DNA of 17,053 nt from Cytophagales bacterium (lineage in GTDB: Bacteria > Bacteroidota > Bacteroidia > Cytophagales > Cyclobacteriaceae): contig DNTA01000177.1 in assembly GCA_003500135.1 (NCBI GenBank), positions 1 through 17,053 of the forward strand, given 5' to 3'. Both the position numbers and the translations under genes were made by a program. The notes beneath the pieces are model-generated. The model did no database searches. It worked only from the letters and a program-made list of their open reading frames with translations, and had not been told where the DNA came from. Below, piece by piece: positions 1-8,082 of the stretch; position 1 is the stretch's first letter, and each line of letters opens with the position of its first letter.

Positions 1-173
1 ATAAAACCGCCCTGTCCATCTTCTTCCCTGTACTTCTTGTACCAATAATGAAAAACTGATTTTACTATGCCTTTTTCTTCACAAAACCGCTTTTTGCTCA
101 ATCCGCTATGCTGCCATAACTCCACCATTGGGAACATCTCTTCTTTGGTGCGTCTCCTTTGTGTGTTTTCCAT
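1..173 (-). CDS. tnpA: IS66 accessory protein TnpA, partial (C-terminus off the window)
   Basis: The reverse strand reads from an ATG at 173-171 without a stop to the window edge, giving 57 residues that begin MENTQRRRTKEEMFPMVELW. The pattern of a basic start, then EEMFPMVELWQHSG, LSKKRFCEEKGI and FHYWYKKYRE matches the short helix-turn-helix TnpA (OrfA) of Bacteroidota IS66 elements, where an xFHYWxxKY motif closes the DNA-binding fold. In the family TnpA assists the TnpC transposase; its exact role is poorly defined. A GGAAAAG sequence seven bases before the ATG could act as a ribosome binding site. It is divergent from the downstream genes and foreign to the operon. The identification is by eye. 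Confidence 0.75.
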   Translation of the reverse strand, partial: MENTQRRRTKEEMFPMVELWQHSGLSKKRFCEEKGIVKSVFHYWYKKYREEDGQGGF

Positions 174-232
174 CTAAAATCTTTTCCAGCAAGATTAGCA
201 GATTTCTACGATATTTGGTAGATGCAGTTTAC
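1..232 (-). mobile_element. IS66-family insertion sequence, one end only
   Basis: The left edge holds the tnpA end of an IS66-type element that continues beyond the window. The evidence is the tnpA-like reading frame on the minus strand (3-173) followed by about 59 non-coding bases that end, read on the minus strand, with GTAAACTGCATCTACC. IS66 ends typically begin with GTAA, so I place the terminus at about 232. The remainder (tnpB, tnpC transposase, other inverted repeat) is not visible, so the exact boundary is inferred rather than proven by a matching inverted repeat. Confidence 0.6.
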
Positions 233-240
233 CAGTGGGT
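233..240. repeat. Putative 8-bp target-site duplication copy of the IS66 element
   Basis: If the IS terminus is at 232, the adjacent eight bases CAGTGGGT would be one copy of the target duplication, since IS66 elements generate 8-bp duplications. The partner copy lies outside the window, so this is a prediction. These bases contain the GTG at 235 that opens the downstream reading frame. Confidence 0.35.
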
Positions 241-1530
241 TACAAAGATTCAATTTTACCTTCAATTGATTATATAAATACTGATTTTTCCAATGTTTTC
301 TCTTCTCAAAAAAAACATTTTAAGAATGTAGATAACAGAGTTGATTCTTTATTGGAAAACACAATCAGTAACAGAAAAAATAATATAAAAGAGTATATAG
401 AGGCTAAAAGACAGGAGATATCAAATCTCAAAAACAGATTCATTGATAGTTCATTAATTAATATCGATACTGCACATTATAAAAATAAAATTAATGATTT
501 GAGTAATAGAATTTCTATTGACTCCGCTAAAATAAAATCACTGGCTTCGGATTCAATAATCATAAATAAGGTTGAATCAAACATGGAGAATATGTTGTCA
601 TCATATATGGACAATGGTGAAGTTGATGGCGAGAAGTTGAATTCAGTAATAAGTGTAGATGATCAAGAATTTTCTGATTTTCAATTACAAAATCCGGAAA
701 TATATGATAAACAGGAGGTAAAGAGATTGGAACGTTCTTTTACTGAAAATGAGTTAGAAGAAGAATTGAACGAACTAAATGAATTGACAGGTGAGGATTT
801 CAATGCAAATAATTTCAATAAACAACTTCCATCATTGGAAGGCAAAGATGTAATTGACAATGATTTGACACTTGAGAACTCTATTCTGGATATTAATTAT
901 GACCTGTACTCAGAAGAGCAATGGAGATTACTGGACAGTCTAAGTCTCCTGGAAGGGGACCTCGAAAAATATAAGGAGAAATTAAAGTCTGATCAATTAA
1001 AAGAAATTGAAGTAAAAAGACCTGTAGGTTTCCCTCCACCTGGAGTTTTTGGAGAGCTCATAATGGGGTATGCAAATGGCGAAAATGATCTACTTTCTTT
1101 ATCCCCAAATGTTGGATATCATATAAACAAATATGTAGATGCTGGTATTGGAGTAGAGTTCTTTTTTTCCGAAAAGTTTGATCCTACTATTACCTATAAA
1201 CTCTTTACCAGAATATCGCCAATTCCTGAAAACCTGTATTTACATTTCGAAACTAATTCCTATATGTCTAAGTGGTCGCATCCCTTTGGCGAAGGTGTTC
1301 CGGGCAGAAATGATATCGAAACAGCAGTACTTGGAGGTATTGGGTTCAATATAAAAATCAATGATCAGATATCGATCAATTCTAATTTATTGAGGAATCT
1401 GAATGATTCCTACATAGGCGAACAATATCAACCGGAATGGTTGCTAAGAATGGGGTTGAGAATTATTAAAGATAAGACTAGATATCCCGAAACCAATGAC
1501 GAACTTTTAAATAGATTACAAAATCATTAA
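235..1530 (+). CDS. Coiled-coil plus outer-membrane-barrel-like protein, 5' end lost to the IS66 insertion
   Basis: This is a 431-residue frame with a GTG as first possible start; the frame is open back to an in-frame TAG at 196-198, inside the IS. Residues ~20-200 are polar and rich in Asn, Lys, Glu and Asp with long helical or coiled-coil character (for example ENELEEELNELNEL). Residues ~255-415 begin with a Pro/Gly-rich linker (VGFPPPGVFGEL) and then show alternating aromatic/hydrophobic strands ending near WLLRMGLRI, as in Bacteroidota outer-membrane barrel domains. A barrel needs export, yet no signal peptide is present, so the original N-terminus was very probably cut off by the IS. It lies four bases upstream of the next gene and probably headed the same operon. 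It may now be a non-functional remnant. I do not recognise a specific family. Confidence 0.6.
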   Translation: MGYKDSILPSIDYINTDFSNVFSSQKKHFKNVDNRVDSLLENTISNRKNNIKEYIEAKRQEISNLKNRFIDSSLINIDTAHYKNKINDLSNRISIDSAKIKSLASDSIIINKVESNMENMLSSYMDNGEVDGEKLNSVISVDDQEFSDFQLQNPEIYDKQEVKRLERSFTENELEEELNELNELTGEDFNANNFNKQLPSLEGKDVIDNDLTLENSILDINYDLYSEEQWRLLDSLSLLEGDLEKYKEKLKSDQLKEIEVKRPVGFPPPGVFGELIMGYANGENDLLSLSPNVGYHINKYVDAGIGVEFFFSEKFDPTITYKLFTRISPIPENLYLHFETNSYMSKWSHPFGEGVPGRNDIETAVLGGIGFNIKINDQISINSNLLRNLNDSYIGEQYQPEWLLRMGLRIIKDKTRYPETNDELLNRLQNH

Positions 1531-1534
1531 TGCT

Positions 1535-2344
1535 ATGAAGTGGCTAATCATTTGTCTTGTGTGTAGTGTTAGTTGGCATTCTGCCCGATGTCAAATCAAA
1601 TTAAACAGGAGCGAACTTAATCAATCTGATTCGGTATGGAACCTTTCGGATAGTTGCTTTTATTGGAATCCAAAGGAGCATCAAAATGATAGAACACCTG
1701 TAAAATTACATCATAAAAAAGTATGCCTGGTTTTAACCGAACAAAAACAATTAGTAGGTACTGCGAATATTTTAATACAAAACCAAAAAGATTCTGACTT
1801 GGCTTCATTTGAAGTTGATATCGAATATGGTGTGAACCATATTGAAATTGATTGGGAAAAGTATGGAGCTAACTTAATAGAAGATGAAACTTATAATTTT
1901 TTGGTTTATACCAATAATAAGTTGGTTGTAAATAAACCATTTATATATAAGTCACCCAAACCGGATGAGCAACCGGAGGTGAATATTGAAGTTAAAATCA
2001 TTCAATCCAATTGCGATATGGCTTCTCAAAATACAGCTCTTTTTATTGGTAAAGTCACAGGGGGTAAAGCTCCGTACGAGGTTAGCTGGATGGTCGTAGA
2101 GAAAAACAGTTATGGCAAAATGCTCTACAAACCACTCAAGACAGTGCTGCCAAGTGCTAAAGACGTGCATAAGATTGAAGTAAATGCACTTCCTGGTTAT
2201 TATGTTTCATTTAAAGCAAAAGATGCCTGTGGGCAGGTAAGTAGAGGAGTTATAGACTTTTTCTGTTCAAAAGATGGATCTAACGATATAACATTCTCCT
2301 TCCAGAAAGTAAAAACAGATAAAGACGCCCATTATGGCGACTAA
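1535..2344 (+). CDS. Exported protein with SprB-like repeat segment
   Basis: The 269-residue product opens with a signal peptide (MKWLIICLVCSVSWHSARCQ; cleavage probably just before the Gln). The first half (about 25-140) looks like a beta-rich extracellular domain. Residues ~150-235 contain a Cys followed by ALFIGKVTGGKAPYEVSW, close to the 'V-x-GG-x-x-PY-x-x-x-W' core of SprB-type repeats found in Bacteroidota cell-surface adhesins, and then a DACGQ motif. The role is unknown; periplasmic or surface location is inferred. It starts four bases after the truncated barrel gene and its end overlaps the OmpH-like gene by 11 bases, so all are probably cotranscribed. It is not a full SprB: only one repeat-like unit is visible. 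Confidence 0.75.
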   Translation: MKWLIICLVCSVSWHSARCQIKLNRSELNQSDSVWNLSDSCFYWNPKEHQNDRTPVKLHHKKVCLVLTEQKQLVGTANILIQNQKDSDLASFEVDIEYGVNHIEIDWEKYGANLIEDETYNFLVYTNNKLVVNKPFIYKSPKPDEQPEVNIEVKIIQSNCDMASQNTALFIGKVTGGKAPYEVSWMVVEKNSYGKMLYKPLKTVLPSAKDVHKIEVNALPGYYVSFKAKDACGQVSRGVIDFFCSKDGSNDITFSFQKVKTDKDAHYGD

Positions 2345-2843
2345 ATTTTACAAAATGAAGAATATTTTACCCGTCATAAATACAATTCTCCTACTCGCAC
2401 TTATTGGGTTTGGATACTGGCTTCACTTGCGGGATCGGAAAATTGTATATTTTAATAATCAGGCGCTTTTTGAAGCGTTTTATGGTACAAAATATTATGA
2501 GCAGAAATTAATGGAAGAAGAAAATGCTATGAAAATGGAGTTGGATTCACTGCAACGTGTTATTTCTGATATGGAAAATGATACGGAAATTGCAAGTGCT
2601 ATTGAGAAATTCAGAAACAGAAAGCAAAAACTGGAGGCCGGTTATCAAAAATTATCGGGCAATTATACAGATCAATTGTGGAACCAGATAAATGGATACG
2701 TCAGTGAATTTGGTGAGGAAAATGAGTATACATACATTCTTGGGGCCACTGGTAATGGTACGCTAATGTATGCAGGTGAAAACCTGAACATAACTAAAGA
2801 ACTAATAGAATACATCAACAATAAATATGAAGATGAGCAGTAG
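2334..2843 (+). CDS. OmpH/Skp-family periplasmic chaperone-like protein
   Basis: The protein has 169 residues. A hydrophobic segment (residues ~10-28, ILPVINTILLLALIGFGYW) has no clear cleavage site and may act as an inner-membrane anchor. Next come IVYFNNQALFEAFYGTKYYE, a coiled-coil stretch (~55-110), and a C-terminal YTYILGATGNGTLMYAGENL then ITKELIEYINNKY. This order (short strand with N-Q-x-x-L, long helical hairpin, final strand with G-x-x-MYA and 'DIT'-like helix) is that of OmpH/Skp proteins, which hold unfolded outer-membrane proteins in the periplasm. ATG 2355 (residue 8) is an alternative start giving a more usual N-terminus. It overlaps both neighbours, so it is part of the operon; a dedicated chaperone for the adjacent giant exported proteins is my inference. 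Confidence 0.75.
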   Translation: MATKFYKMKNILPVINTILLLALIGFGYWLHLRDRKIVYFNNQALFEAFYGTKYYEQKLMEEENAMKMELDSLQRVISDMENDTEIASAIEKFRNRKQKLEAGYQKLSGNYTDQLWNQINGYVSEFGEENEYTYILGATGNGTLMYAGENLNITKELIEYINNKYEDEQ

Positions 2844-3285
2844 GTTGTTACCAGTGTTACTATTTATTCACCTTTTCACAGGGTGTAAAGGTAAGGATGA
2901 GAAAAACTTTCTGGCGGAAAGGGTAGTCGGGGATTATAAGTTTAAGATCAACCGTATTCCCTCTGAGGAGTCTGACTTACAGCAATATGTACTTAAAATC
3001 TCTAGAGCTGATGAGCAGATAGATTTACTAAACAACAAAGATCTAACAGATAAGGAATTACAACAATTGTTGTACTACTTCAGCTACACCTTTCAAAAAG
3101 ATATATATCTCGAAACTGAAAATGGATTAAATCCATGTGTATTATACCATTTCGAGCGTTCATACGATTTAAAGGGGAGTAGAAATTTTATACTGGGTTT
3201 TACCGAACCTAATGATAATGAACCAAAAAAAATTGTAATTGATTCGCCTGTTTTTAATTCTGGACCAGTAAAAATTAGAATATAA
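2827..3285 (+). CDS. Small lipoprotein, possibly surface-exposed
   Basis: This is a 152-residue protein with a lipoprotein signal peptide ending in L-F-T-G-C, lipidated Cys at residue 20. The residues just after the Cys (KGKDEK) are charged with Asp-Glu, which resembles the acidic/lysine export signal used by some Bacteroidota to send lipoproteins to the cell surface. The mature part has no motif I recognise; a predicted beta-rich region of ~130 residues ends in VFNSGPVKIRI. It overlaps the end of the OmpH-like gene by 17 bases; an internal ATG at 2833 is an alternative start. It ends 27 bases before the giant SpvB-like gene. The role is unknown; the position suggests an accessory of that protein. 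Confidence 0.7.
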   Translation: MKMSSRLLPVLLFIHLFTGCKGKDEKNFLAERVVGDYKFKINRIPSEESDLQQYVLKISRADEQIDLLNNKDLTDKELQQLLYYFSYTFQKDIYLETENGLNPCVLYHFERSYDLKGSRNFILGFTEPNDNEPKKIVIDSPVFNSGPVKIRI

Positions 3286-3312
3286 GCATTGCAATATCGA
3301 TAAGTTAAAGCT

Positions 3313-6300
3313 ATGGGAATGAAAACTACCACGCGCAAAAAAGTAGCCGTTTTATTATTGATCATCTTTTTTGGTCAAATGATCCAGCCTACGGTTGTAT
3401 GGGCACTTACTTCTGGCCCAAAGCAACCGGAATTTACCGCTTTCGAACCGGCCACAACCACACAAATGGTCGACTTGTTTTCGGGCGACTTCACCTATAA
3501 TATTCCGCTTTTTGAGTTACCCGGACCCAATGGTGGTTACCCATTCAACCTGGCATATCATGCAGGTATAGGTATGGAACAGGAAGCTTCTTGGGTGGGC
3601 CTGGGGTGGTCGCTTAATCCAGGAGCTTTGAATAGACAGATGCGAGGATTACCGGATGAATTCAAAGGGGATGATGTAACCAAAACCATGGCTATGAAAC
3701 CAAGTGTGACAGTTGGCGTAGGAGGTGGCGTTGGTGTTGAAGTATTTGGCGCCAATGCTTTAAAAGGAAATCTCGGAATGACCCTTTTTCACAACAATTA
3801 CAAAGGGGTAGGTTACAATATCGATGGCGGTTTTGGATACAGTATGGTTTCCGGTTCGATAGGTTTGAATTTGGGGTTTAGCCTGAACTCTCAGGAGGGC
3901 GCTAGTCTTCGACCTTCATTAGGATTAAGCAAACAGTTTTCATATGAGTCCGGTGACTACAGTTCTACTTTGTCATTAGGATTGGGCTATAATAGTCGTT
4001 TGGGCTTAACATCGATGACACTTAATTCTTCTATATCTCAATTTGTGAACTACACAAAACTTTCTGAAGAGGGCATAAAAAATAAGTCGGAGTCATTCAA
4101 TAGAGCTTCTTTAAGTTCTTCACTTTCGCTTTCTTCACCGGGATTTACTCCTTCTGTTTCGGCACCAACCACTAATATTAATATTTCAGCTTCTTTAAAT
4201 GCAGGTGGAGCCTGGTGGGGGATCGAACCCAATGCCTATATTTCGGGGTTTTACAACGAACAGAAATTTAAAAAGAACGGTTCACCAGTGTCTTACCCGG
4301 CATATGGTTATCTCAACTATCAACATGCCACCGATGAAAAAGACCTTATTGATGTCAATAGAGAAAATGATGGACTGATTAATGAAGAAATCCCCAACCT
4401 TCCGATTCCGAGTATGACCTACGATATCTTTTCCGCTTCGGGCCAGGGATTCTCAATGATGTACAGGGCATTCCGCAATGATATCGGTATTCTACACGAT
4501 CAGAAGCTGGAATCTGACTCATATGGGGGGTCTGTTGGAGCTGATGTAGCTCCTGCGGCTTCACATGTGGGGGCAAATCTTGGGTTGAACCATTCACTAA
4601 GTTACAGCCAAAAATGGTCGGACAACAATGCCATGACCGGTTTATATACCTACCAGGGTTTTGAGCAAAACGATACATTTGAACCCTGGTATTTTAAAGC
4701 ACATGGCGAACCGACATCAGTTCCCAATGATGTATACGAGCAAATTGGTGGGGACGAAGCCGTTAAAATGAAAATCAGTGGCAATGGATCAAATGCAAGC
4801 GGTTCTTCTATCATAAAAAGCAGGAGTGGCGAACAAACCATGCAGTCGGTGAACAGAAATGCTCCTCGTGTGGCCCGCAACCAATATATCCAGGCATTTA
4901 CCAACGAACAATTACTCAACAATTCCAATGATGAGGTTTTTAAACTATTTGAAGTAGGAATCGACAGAAGTGCTTTTAACGCCCCTCATCATATGGCAGG
5001 TTACATTACTACCAATCCCCAGGGCCTCCGGTATGTATATGCACTTCCGGTTTATAACCAAAAACATGAGGAATACCTTTTTAGTGCCAAATCAAGCAAT
5101 ACGGACGTAAAAAGAGTCAATGTTAAAACCAGAAATAATGAACCGGACTACAAAATAAAAGATACCAACGAATTTCTGGAAAAAACGGAAATACCTCCAT
5201 ACGCACACACCTACTTGTTAACAGCCATTGTGGGCCCCGATTATGTGGATCGCACCAATGACGGTGTTACTTTCGATGACCTGGGATATTGGGTCAAATT
5301 TACATATGACAAAGCCGGTGGAGGGCTTTATAAATGGCGTTCACCATTTGCACAAGCCAACTATATTAAAGGATTGTCCACAACAATTGAAGACGATAAA
5401 GCCAGCTTTCAATACGGGGAAAAAGAATTGTACTATCTGGCCAGGGTTGAAACGAAATCACATATTGCTGAATTTGAAACAAGCAACCGTTCTGATGGCC
5501 GTTCTGCCAACAGCAGGTTCCAGAATACTTCGCAGTTTGGACCGGTACAAATGAAACAATTGGACGATATCTATTTGTACGCGCGAAAAGGTACCGTTAA
5601 AAATCAAAATCCGATTAAACGGATTCATTTTGAATATAATTATGAATTGTGTCCACAAACAGAAAACAGTGCTTCGGGCAAGCTGACCTTAAAAAAACTT
5701 TGGTTTCAATACGGTAATAGCGCCAGGGGCCAGTTCAACCCATACCAATTTTATTATGAAAATGACAACCCCGCTTATGATATGTATGCCATAGACCGAT
5801 GGGGCAATTTTAAGCCGTATTCCAATTATACCGACAATCTGTACTTTCCCTATGTAAAACAGGATCCGGAGAATAAAGAGGAGCTCGACCAAAATATGGC
5901 AGCATGGAGCCTTTCGCGGGTAAGGTTACCATCGGGCGGAGAGATCATGGTTGATTACGAAAGTGATGATTATGCTTTCGTGCAGCACTTTGAAGCCATG
6001 CAAATGACTAAGATTGAATCACCGGCGGACGGATTTACGCCGGGTGATGGAAATTCGGTTTTTGACCTGGATGACGATAACCTTAAAATACGTTTTAAAC
6101 TCGAAACTCCTATTGATGATGTTGGTCAATCTGTCGCTTCGCAAAGAGCTGAAGTGATGAAATATATAGATAATGATAGGAAGCAGCTCTATTTTAAGTA
6201 CCGCATAAACCTTCGTAAAAGGGAAGAAACGACCTGGGAATATGTATCGGGCTATGTTGATATCGATATGGCAGCTACCATGGGGCTTGAAAAGGCTTCG

Positions 6301-8079
6301 GGTTCTGATGATCATTTCACATATGGTTATTTTTATCTGCTACCTGATGAAGGCTGGCATCCCATTTCAAAGCGTGCCTGGCAACACCTCAGAGTAACAC
6401 AACCCAACCTTGCCAGCATGGCAGGTAAATTGAAAACCACGGGCTCCAACGCAGAGCGCGTGAAACGTATGCGTAGTCTGTTGAGTATCGTAAACGATAT
6501 CCGAACCATGTTTACAGGATATTATAACTATGCCAATAATAGAAATTGGGGTAGGGCTGTGGATAGCGATCATGCATGGGTCCGGCTGAATTCACCTGAC
6601 CTGATCAAATATGGTGGAGGATTGCGTGTAAAACAGATCACCATGAAAGACAACTGGCAGCACGATGAAGAGGGGATATACGGCCAAGTGTACGAATATA
6701 CCAGGCAGGAGAATGGGCAAACCATCAGTAGCGGGGTAGCCGCATATGAACCATTATTTGGTGGAGAGGAAAATCCACTGCGTTATGCGAAAAAATACAA
6801 TAAGTCAGTACCGCTCATTGCGGATCAGAATATGTTTTTCGAATACCCGGTGAATGAAAGTTATTATCCCGGACCACAGGTGGGGTATTCGCAGGTGACG
6901 GTAATGAGTCTGGCCAGCGCAGCTAAAGCTGGTAAAGCATTGGCGCATATTACCCTATCCGATGGTAATACGCTGTTTCCCGAAGGTGACGAAGCCAGTT
7001 ACGGTACTACCGGTAAAACGGTACATGAATTTTTTACAGCACGCGAATTTCCGGTAATTACCAAAGAGACGAGCAAGACTGATAAGCCATTTAAAGCCTT
7101 TAGTCCTATACCATTATTGGGTGTGGTAAGTGTTCAGCAACTGACCACCTCGCAGGGCTACAAAATAGAGACCAACGATATGCATGGAAAGCAAAAGGCA
7201 ACTTACAACTACCGGCAGGCCAATGATGGTACATTTGAGGAGAGCCCGATTTCCTATATGCGTTATCACTATCAGAATAGACCGGAAATTTACGATGGAA
7301 GAAAGGTTAAGCGTGTGGATAATCTGATGGAAGAAACAGATACTTATACCGTTCAAATAAATAACGGTACCAAACTGGGGCCCGGCTCCGGCAACTTGTT
7401 TCGAATGGGCCAGGAGCAGGAGTTTTTCTTCGATATGCGAGAACAGAATGCAATGGCGCTCGAAGGAGGGGTAAATTTAAATATAGATGTATTATATATT
7501 CCAATCTTTATTGTGATTGTTCCGGTACCTATTACAGCTCCATGGCCCAATGTTAGCTCCGATACCAAAATGCTTCGCTCGGCCGTGGCCAACAAAGTAG
7601 TGTTTAAAAGAGGTATAATGACTGGAGTGGAAGCCTACGATGGCGGTAGCAAAGTTGTAACAGAACATCTCAAGTGGGACAAGCTGACCGGGCAGCCCGT
7701 TCTGAGCCGGGTGAACAACAATTTCGATGAGCACATTTACAGTCACACCATGCCGGCATACCACCAGTACAGCCGTATGGGGGCCCGGTATGAAAAGGAA
7801 ATGACATCCATTGACCTTTCCAATATCGTAGCTACGGATTTCGACAACCATTACCGTTTTAGTTCCGGCTTCAAGGGAAGCCTGAAACATGGCGATCTGC
7901 TGCTGGTGACACTGGCAGACCAAAAAGTAATGGTAAGAGTAGTCGAAAAGAACATAGAGACCATGCTGTACAGTACTGCCAATATTGCAACTGATACCGG
8001 CGAGGCCCTGTTAATTGCTTCCCGATCCAACCAGTTGGATGTGAATACTTTTAGTTATACACGATTAAATGAGGAGTAG
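3313..8079 (+). CDS. Giant secreted SpvB/TcB-like, RHS-associated protein
   Basis: The product has 1588 residues with a signal peptide (~1-32, hydrophobic core VAVLLLIIFFGQMI, end VVWA). Residues ~45-110 hold FSGDFTYNIPLFELPGPNGG then YHAGIGMEQEASWVGLGWSL, the bacteroidotal counterpart of the SpvB/TcB start (in Tc toxins TcB forms a shell with TcC). Residues ~125-300 are Gly/Ser-rich with alternating hydrophobics, like beta-barrel or beta-hairpin sequence. Further landmarks are LPSGGEIMVDYESDDY (~872-887), KYGGGLRVKQI (~1100), and a hydrophobic IPIFIVIVPVPITAPWP (~1396-1412). The C-terminus (FSYTRLNEE) has no toxin domain. ATG 3319 (residue 3) is an alternative start. It is followed after three bases by the 1228-aa gene, so the two are probably cotranscribed. 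The family-level resemblance is by eye; the function is inferred. Confidence 0.75.
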   Translation: MGMKTTTRKKVAVLLLIIFFGQMIQPTVVWALTSGPKQPEFTAFEPATTTQMVDLFSGDFTYNIPLFELPGPNGGYPFNLAYHAGIGMEQEASWVGLGWSLNPGALNRQMRGLPDEFKGDDVTKTMAMKPSVTVGVGGGVGVEVFGANALKGNLGMTLFHNNYKGVGYNIDGGFGYSMVSGSIGLNLGFSLNSQEGASLRPSLGLSKQFSYESGDYSSTLSLGLGYNSRLGLTSMTLNSSISQFVNYTKLSEEGIKNKSESFNRASLSSSLSLSSPGFTPSVSAPTTNINISASLNAGGAWWGIEPNAYISGFYNEQKFKKNGSPVSYPAYGYLNYQHATDEKDLIDVNRENDGLINEEIPNLPIPSMTYDIFSASGQGFSMMYRAFRNDIGILHDQKLESDSYGGSVGADVAPAASHVGANLGLNHSLSYSQKWSDNNAMTGLYTYQGFEQNDTFEPWYFKAHGEPTSVPNDVYEQIGGDEAVKMKISGNGSNASGSSIIKSRSGEQTMQSVNRNAPRVARNQYIQAFTNEQLLNNSNDEVFKLFEVGIDRSAFNAPHHMAGYITTNPQGLRYVYALPVYNQKHEEYLFSAKSSNTDVKRVNVKTRNNEPDYKIKDTNEFLEKTEIPPYAHTYLLTAIVGPDYVDRTNDGVTFDDLGYWVKFTYDKAGGGLYKWRSPFAQANYIKGLSTTIEDDKASFQYGEKELYYLARVETKSHIAEFETSNRSDGRSANSRFQNTSQFGPVQMKQLDDIYLYARKGTVKNQNPIKRIHFEYNYELCPQTENSASGKLTLKKLWFQYGNSARGQFNPYQFYYENDNPAYDMYAIDRWGNFKPYSNYTDNLYFPYVKQDPENKEELDQNMAAWSLSRVRLPSGGEIMVDYESDDYAFVQHFEAMQMTKIESPADGFTPGDGNSVFDLDDDNLKIRFKLETPIDDVGQSVASQRAEVMKYIDNDRKQLYFKYRINLRKREETTWEYVSGYVDIDMAATMGLEKASGSDDHFTYGYFYLLPDEGWHPISKRAWQHLRVTQPNLASMAGKLKTTGSNAERVKRMRSLLSIVNDIRTMFTGYYNYANNRNWGRAVDSDHAWVRLNSPDLIKYGGGLRVKQITMKDNWQHDEEGIYGQVYEYTRQENGQTISSGVAAYEPLFGGEENPLRYAKKYNKSVPLIADQNMFFEYPVNESYYPGPQVGYSQVTVMSLASAAKAGKALAHITLSDGNTLFPEGDEASYGTTGKTVHEFFTAREFPVITKETSKTDKPFKAFSPIPLLGVVSVQQLTTSQGYKIETNDMHGKQKATYNYRQANDGTFEESPISYMRYHYQNRPEIYDGRKVKRVDNLMEETDTYTVQINNGTKLGPGSGNLFRMGQEQEFFFDMREQNAMALEGGVNLNIDVLYIPIFIVIVPVPITAPWPNVSSDTKMLRSAVANKVVFKRGIMTGVEAYDGGSKVVTEHLKWDKLTGQPVLSRVNNNFDEHIYSHTMPAYHQYSRMGARYEKEMTSIDLSNIVATDFDNHYRFSSGFKGSLKHGDLLLVTLADQKVMVRVVEKNIETMLYSTANIATDTGEALLIASRSNQLDVNTFSYTRLNEE

Positions 8080-8082
8080 ACT

